Shown here: piece by piece, positions 32,093 through 36,087 of the stretch
How positions within the stretch are numbered: position 1 is the first letter of the stretch
How the letters are laid out: every line of letters starts with the position of its first letter
Assembly: GCA_934489735.1 (NCBI GenBank)
Contig: CAKSSR010000021.1
Coordinates: 1-36,087, forward strand
Length of the DNA: 36,087 nucleotides
From: an uncultured Eubacteriales bacterium
GTDB taxonomy: Bacteria > Bacillota > Clostridia > Oscillospirales > Acutalibacteraceae
Reading direction: 5' to 3'
Position numbers and translations under genes: made by a program
Notes under the pieces: generated by a model
What the model was told of the DNA's origin: nothing
Seen by the model: only the letters and a program-made list of their open reading frames with translations
Databases searched by the model: none

Positions 32093-33037
32093 ATGGAAAT
32101 GGAGTTTCTGAATGGAGTCTTACATGAAATAAGTAATAAAAAGGAAGAGTTGAATACTCAAATAGCAAATTTACCTGATGATGATGGTAGAAAAGATAAT
32201 TTAAAGCAAAGCTTAGACAAGGCTTTAAAACCTTTGAGTTCAATAGCGCCACTCTCACAAAATGGAGAGTCGGCAGATAAAGGAGCTAATCAACTGGTGG
32301 GCAAAGAAGCAGCAAACGGCCCATTACCTCCTCCACCTCCGCCGTTGCCAGGAATGGGAGGACCACCACCGCCTCCGTCGGGAGGAACAGGAGAACAGCC
32401 AGGGGGACAGATAGGAGCAGCACCTCCAGGACCAGCAGCAACGCCGCCGAGTGGAGCAGCGGGTTCTCCTCCAAGAAACCCTTTATTAGCTCAGATTGAA
32501 GCAGGTCATGAATTAAGAAAAACAGTTGTTGATAAAAAACCGAACTCGGAACAAAGAAAGGATCCAAGAGACAATTTAATGGATTCGCTTAATGGAAATA
32601 AAGGTCGTAATCGATTAAGAAAAGTGGAGAGTACGAACAAGAATGAAAGACTTGCGAATTTGAGTTATTTTATTTTTGACCTTGAAAGTGACGTAGATAG
32701 TGAAATGCATTATAAAGGGGAAAGAACGTCGGATATAAAACAAATAGAGGGAGCTCTTGTTAAGATCCAAGAAATAATAAGTGTTGACTCCTTTGAAAAG
32801 AGTACAAAAGGTCTTGAAAAAGTACAAATTGAAGAGAAAATAAAAGAATTTACAGAACAACTGAGCGATATAAAGAAAATGCCAGATTCGATTGAAAAAG
32901 GATCACAAAATATTATAGGTGGTGGTCTTTTTGATGTTATTAAAAAGACTGTGCGTGGTAGGGGAGCTGCTATGAACGGGAAGTCAGATGAAAATGAAGA
33001 CGAAGATGAAGATAAAGATGATGTTTGGTCAGATTAA
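32093..33037 (+). CDS. WASP-like actin nucleation-promoting protein: Pro-rich, WH2, C helix, acidic tail (314 aa)
   Basis: Residues 1-50 are helical. Residues 77-127 are proline-rich with PPPPPPLPGMGGPPPPP (79-95), as in profilin-binding regions of formins and WASP. Residues 128-145 (NPLLAQIEAGHELRKTV) match the WH2 actin-binding pattern LLxxIxxGxxL(K/R)(K/R). Residues 158-178 (RDNLMDSL...LRKV) look like a second WH2 with three extra residues. A ~90-residue helical region follows. Residues 276-289 (GGGLFDVIKKTVRG) align with the WASP central helix GALMHVMQKRSRA. Residues 298-314 are acidic and end DDVWSD, with Trp third from the end as in WASP (DDEWDD) and N-WASP. Such V-C-A regions bring actin to Arp2/3. 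ATG 32093 follows AAAGGAG (32076-32082). No signal peptide is visible, so export into host cytoplasm would need a non-Sec route. Activity is inferred, not shown. Confidence 0.88.
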   Translation: MEMEFLNGVLHEISNKKEELNTQIANLPDDDGRKDNLKQSLDKALKPLSSIAPLSQNGESADKGANQLVGKEAANGPLPPPPPPLPGMGGPPPPPSGGTGEQPGGQIGAAPPGPAATPPSGAAGSPPRNPLLAQIEAGHELRKTVVDKKPNSEQRKDPRDNLMDSLNGNKGRNRLRKVESTNKNERLANLSYFIFDLESDVDSEMHYKGERTSDIKQIEGALVKIQEIISVDSFEKSTKGLEKVQIEEKIKEFTEQLSDIKKMPDSIEKGSQNIIGGGLFDVIKKTVRGRGAAMNGKSDENEDEDEDKDDVWSD

Positions 33038-33080
33038 AGACGTGGCGTAATATACATCGTAGACATACATAATAATTATA

Positions 33081-33131
33081 GACGAGTTAACGAGAAGAGG
33101 GAAGAAGTTAACTCGTCTTTTATTTTTTATT
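33081..33131 (+). terminator. Intrinsic terminator after the WASP-like gene
   Basis: A perfect 11-bp stem, GACGAGTTAAC (33081-33091) and GTTAACTCGTC (33107-33117), is followed by TTTTATTTTTTATT. Confidence 0.9.
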
Positions 33132-33399
33132 AAGAAAGCGAGAGATAAGTTATGTTTTGTATAATAAATATTGAACTATGATAGGATTTATATGTTAAGA
33201 AGTTAAAACAAATCTAGTATATTTTACAAAAACATTAAAACTGATAAAAAAATATAGGGATTTATGAGAAAAACAGCTTTATAAATTAGCTGAAATATAG
33301 TATAATATTAATATAGGGGAACGAGATTATTGAGTTAAGGAAACAGATGGAATAGAATATGTGAAGTAAATTGATTTATGAAAGGCGAGAGATGGTAAA
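33132..33399 (+). other. Non-coding spacer, little recognisable
   Basis: This is very AT-rich with no ORF. TATAAT at 33301-33306 followed by AGGGGAACGAG could be the relic of a promoter and ribosome site for the decayed AAA-ATPase copy downstream; no matching -35 was found. Confidence 0.4.
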
Positions 33400-33495
33400 C
33401 AGTTGTAATATGCAAGACAAAGCCAAAACAATTTGAAAAGAGAACAGACCTGTTGATGTTAGCATTATACTAAAAAAGCAGGTCTTTATTTGGTA
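33400..33495 (+). pseudogene. Fragment of an AAA-ATPase-like/PD-(D/E)XK gene
   Basis: Conceptual translation gives KPKQFEKRTDLLMLALY, stop, KSRSLFGK. It aligns with KPRRFGKTTNLQMLASYYSKGADFK of the intact copy at 34652. The Walker A glycine is replaced by Glu and a stop interrupts it. Only ~30 codons are recognisable. Confidence 0.65.
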
Positions 33496-33579
33496 AGTGG
33501 AAAACGAATTAATCCAATAAGAGTAATAAAGGTACTGGTACTAGCAAAATGGCTAGAACATGTGAGAAATATATTGGAT

Positions 33580-34616
33580 TTAGGGATAGAAAGTTCAGCA
33601 AAGGGGAATATTTTGTAGATAAGTAGGGATTGATAGAGAAAATAAATAAATTGGTTGGGACAGCATCGCAATATGTATAACGAGACAAAGACGATTCGAA
33701 AAGACAATAAATCTATTGATGTTGGCATCGTATTACTCAAAAGGGGCAGACTTTAAGAATTTGTTTGACAAATTAGAGATAAGTAAAAGTAAAACATATC
33801 TAAAACATTTGAATAATCATAACGTGATATATAAATTTTGGTGAAAAGCCTGAGAATAAAGACTTTACATATGAAGAGTATATAAACAGATATCTAAATT
33901 TAATTAGGGAGGATCTAAAGGAATTGTGACCAGATATAGAAATAGAGCCAGAAATGATATTATGTGATGTATTTCAACAAATATATGATAAAATCGAAGA
34001 AGGCTTTATATTTATAATAGATGAATGGAATTATATATTTAATAAAAATTTATTTACAGAGAAGGAAAGGGACGCATTTTTAGGATTTTTGATGGATCTA
34101 TTAAAAGATAAAACATAGCTGAATGATAAAATATATGATAAATACTTTGAATTTACAGAGAATGAAGTAGAAAAATTATGCAAAAGGCAAGAAAAAGTAT
34201 CATTTGTAATGAAGGATCAACTGCTTTCAGCAATGGTGAACTACGGATTTTTAAGTTACTATAACAATATGTTAAGCATTCCGAATAGAGAATTACAATT
34301 AAAATTCGACAAGGCATTAAAAGTGAGTGCAAAAGGAGGAAATAATAAAGATGTTGGAAGCAACATTGAAGAGAGACACAAGGAAAATGAAAGAAATAAT
34401 ACAAAAAGCGCACGACTACAATATAAAAAGAGAAGAACGGGCAGGGGCAGGGCTGGCAGACTTTGCATTTCATCCATACGACAGGTCCCAGCCGGCATTC
34501 ATACTGGAACTAAAGAAAGACTCGACGCCAGAAGATGCAATAAGACAGATAAGAGAAAGAAGGTATTAGATGACAGCAAGAATGAGAATCATAAAATAAA
34601 AATTGAAAATCTATAA
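33580..34616 (+). pseudogene. Degraded AAA-ATPase-like/PD-(D/E)XK gene
   Basis: Recognisable in several frames are: FRDRKFSKGEYFVDK then TAG; TRQRRFEKTINLLMLASYYSKGAD (Walker A Gly changed to Glu); a Walker B region GFIFIIDEWNYIF; and EVEKLCKRQEK. The C-terminal nuclease part follows (LADFAFHPYDRSQPAFILELKKDSTPEDAIRQI), then a frameshift before DDSKNENHKIKIENL and TAA at 34614-34616. Two internal parts present in the intact copy are deleted: the region after the Walker B helix, and the one between KRQEK and the DQLLSAM helix. Multiple stops and frameshifts make it inactive. The next copy starts 36 bp downstream, so this is a tandem array of one family. Confidence 0.85.
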
Positions 34617-34651
34617 GAAAACTATAAGAAAATGATTGGGAGGAAACAAAA

Positions 34652-36087
34652 ATGGGTTATTTTTTGAACAACGATTTTATAAAAAACAACTTTGAATTAG
34701 TAACTAATAATAAATATTTTGTAGACAAATCAATGCTGATAGAGGGAATAAATAGTTATATGGGAATAGAAGATAGATATGTATGCATAACAAAGCCAAG
34801 AAGATTTGGAAAGACAACAAACCTACAAATGCTAGCATCGTATTATTCAAAAGGGGCAGACTTTAAGTATCTATTTGACAAATTAGAAATAAGTAAAAGT
34901 AGGACATATTTAGAACATTTAAATAAGCATAATGTAATATATATTGATTTTAGTAAGGAGCCAGATGAAGAGAATTTTACCTATAATGATTATATAAGTA
35001 GGTATAAAGATTTATTAAAGGAAGATTTAATAGAATTAATGCCAGATATAAAGATATTACCCAGGATGACATTGTCAGATATATTTAAAAAGGTTTTCAA
35101 TAAGACAAAAGAAGGATTTATATTCATAATAGACGAATGGGATTATATATTTAATAAGGATTTATTTACAGAGAAAGAAAGGAAATCATTTTTAACATTT
35201 TTAATGAATTTATTAAAGGGAGAATCATATGTGGAGTTAGTATATATGACAGGAATACTACCGGTAGCGAAGTATTTTGACGGATCGACATTGAATATGT
35301 TTGATGAGTGCACGATGCTAAATGATAAAAAATTTGATAAATATTTTGGATTTACAGAAGATGAAGTAAAAGAATTATGCAAAAGACAAGAGAAAATATC
35401 AATGACTGAACTAAAAGAATGGTATAATGGATACAAAACTCACGATGGGATAAACCTGTATAACCCGAGATCAGTATCATTTGCATTAAATAAAGCCAAT
35501 TGTCAGAGTTATTGGACGAATACTGGGAGAATGAATGAGATAATACCATATATTAATATAAACATAGACGGATCGAAAGATGATATTATCAAAATGATAT
35601 CAGGGATTGAAATCGAGATAGTACTAGGAGAGTATACGGCTGAAGAAGTATCATTTGATACTAAAGATCAATTGTTTTCAGCAATGACGAATTACGGATT
35701 TCTAAGCTATTATGAAGATAAATTAAGAATACCGAACCGAGAATTACAATTAAAATTTGATAAAGCACTTGAAAGAAGTAGTAATAATGATGGACTGCCA
35801 GAAATAGTAAAGAAATCGAAGGAGATGTTAGATGCAACGTTGAACAAGGACACAAAGAAAATGGAAGAGATAATACAGAAAGCACACGACTACAACATAC
35901 CATTATTAAAATACAACGACGAGAATTCATTATCATGCGTAGTGACATTGGTTTATCTTTGGGCAAGGAACAAATATAGCATAAGGAGAGAAGAACGGGC
36001 AGGGGCAGGACTAGCAGACTTTGTATTTCATCCATACAACAGGTCCCAACCAGCATTCATATTGGAACTAAAGAAAGACTCGACGCC
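34652..36087 (+). CDS. AAA-ATPase-like protein with C-terminal PD-(D/E)XK nuclease domain, truncated by window end
   Basis: The frame is open from ATG 34652 (GGGAGG at 34638-34643) through the end of the window, 478 full codons. The N-terminal part is of the AAA-ATPase_like family, with YFVDKSMLI, Walker A RRFGKTT (Gly53-Lys54-Thr55) and Walker B IIDEWD (Asp161, Glu162). It continues with MTGILPVAKYFDGSTLNMF and EWYNGYKT. The C-terminal part is the PD-(D/E)XK nuclease domain commonly fused to it: GLADFVF (Asp456) and ILELK (Glu472, Lys474). About 30-60 residues are probably missing beyond the window. Such genes are multi-copy in many host-associated and gut bacteria; their biological role is not well established. 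All catalytic residues expected in the visible part are present. Confidence 0.92.
   Translation, partial: MGYFLNNDFIKNNFELVTNNKYFVDKSMLIEGINSYMGIEDRYVCITKPRRFGKTTNLQMLASYYSKGADFKYLFDKLEISKSRTYLEHLNKHNVIYIDFSKEPDEENFTYNDYISRYKDLLKEDLIELMPDIKILPRMTLSDIFKKVFNKTKEGFIFIIDEWDYIFNKDLFTEKERKSFLTFLMNLLKGESYVELVYMTGILPVAKYFDGSTLNMFDECTMLNDKKFDKYFGFTEDEVKELCKRQEKISMTELKEWYNGYKTHDGINLYNPRSVSFALNKANCQSYWTNTGRMNEIIPYININIDGSKDDIIKMISGIEIEIVLGEYTAEEVSFDTKDQLFSAMTNYGFLSYYEDKLRIPNRELQLKFDKALERSSNNDGLPEIVKKSKEMLDATLNKDTKKMEEIIQKAHDYNIPLLKYNDENSLSCVVTLVYLWARNKYSIRREERAGAGLADFVFHPYNRSQPAFILELKKDST

Noticed and set aside
1..36087. CRISPR arrays, tRNA, rRNA or prophage structural genes
   Set aside because: The repeats found are in-frame protein repeats without spacers, and no cloverleaf, rRNA core or phage structural signature was recognised.

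Overview
The window is AT-rich, gene-dense and coded almost entirely on the + strand with the standard code (TGA acts as stop). Purine-rich AGGAGG-type ribosome binding sites, TTGACN/TATAAT promoters (nearly all with an extended TGn -10) and hairpin-plus-U terminators point to a low-GC Gram-positive (Firmicutes/Clostridia-like) bacterium. Debris of Rpn-type PD-(D/E)XK proteins and of the AAA-ATPase-like/PD-(D/E)XK family fits a host-associated member of that group. No housekeeping gene, rRNA or tRNA was seen, so the taxon cannot be fixed more closely. I call this an accessory island of lineage-specific, probably host-interacting proteins.

Layout. 1-298: frameshifted tail of a preceding gene. 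299-10776: two copies of a cassette made of an ~270-290 bp near-identical leader/promoter, an ~430-aa 'A-family' protein, a very large 'B-family' protein built from repeated small modules, and (second copy) a Ser/Asp/Glu-rich protein; three copies of one terminator hairpin bound the cassettes. 10858-11802: promoter and decayed Rpn-family gene. 12013-17883: third, diverged A-B cassette plus a smaller B-like gene. 18030-22250: two proteins with leucine-rich-repeat-like segments; the second also carries PPPPF motifs, an exact 414-bp internal duplication and a prion-like Q/Y/G/N repeat tail. 22652-23185: protein of seven 18-residue repeats. 23375-28595: fourth A-B pair with overlapping frames. 28673-30806: proline-rich protein whose frame is broken at a run of ten G; one G fewer would fuse it to the next frame. 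30908-31622: strong promoter with helically phased A-tracts, followed by an ~635-nt highly structured noncoding RNA with its own terminator. 31661-33037: a small helical protein and then a protein with the architecture of the eukaryotic actin regulators WASP/N-WASP. 33400-36087: fragment, pseudogene and apparently intact (window-truncated) copy of an AAA-ATPase-like/PD-(D/E)XK gene.

How it may work together (inference). The most exciting item is the protein at 32093-33037: polyproline, WH2 motif(s), an amphipathic 'central' helix and an acidic tail with Trp third from the end, the arrangement by which WASP-family proteins activate the Arp2/3 complex. It sits beside other proline-rich, repetitive proteins without signal peptides, so the island looks like an arsenal of cytoplasm-directed effectors that leave the cell by a non-Sec route. 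Several candidate hypervariable switches (G10 tract, (AT)8 promoter spacers, exact tandem repeats) suggest that the set is antigenically or phase variable. The large noncoding RNA directly upstream of the WASP-like gene resembles the size class of ROOL/OLE/GOLLD RNAs; membership is unproven.
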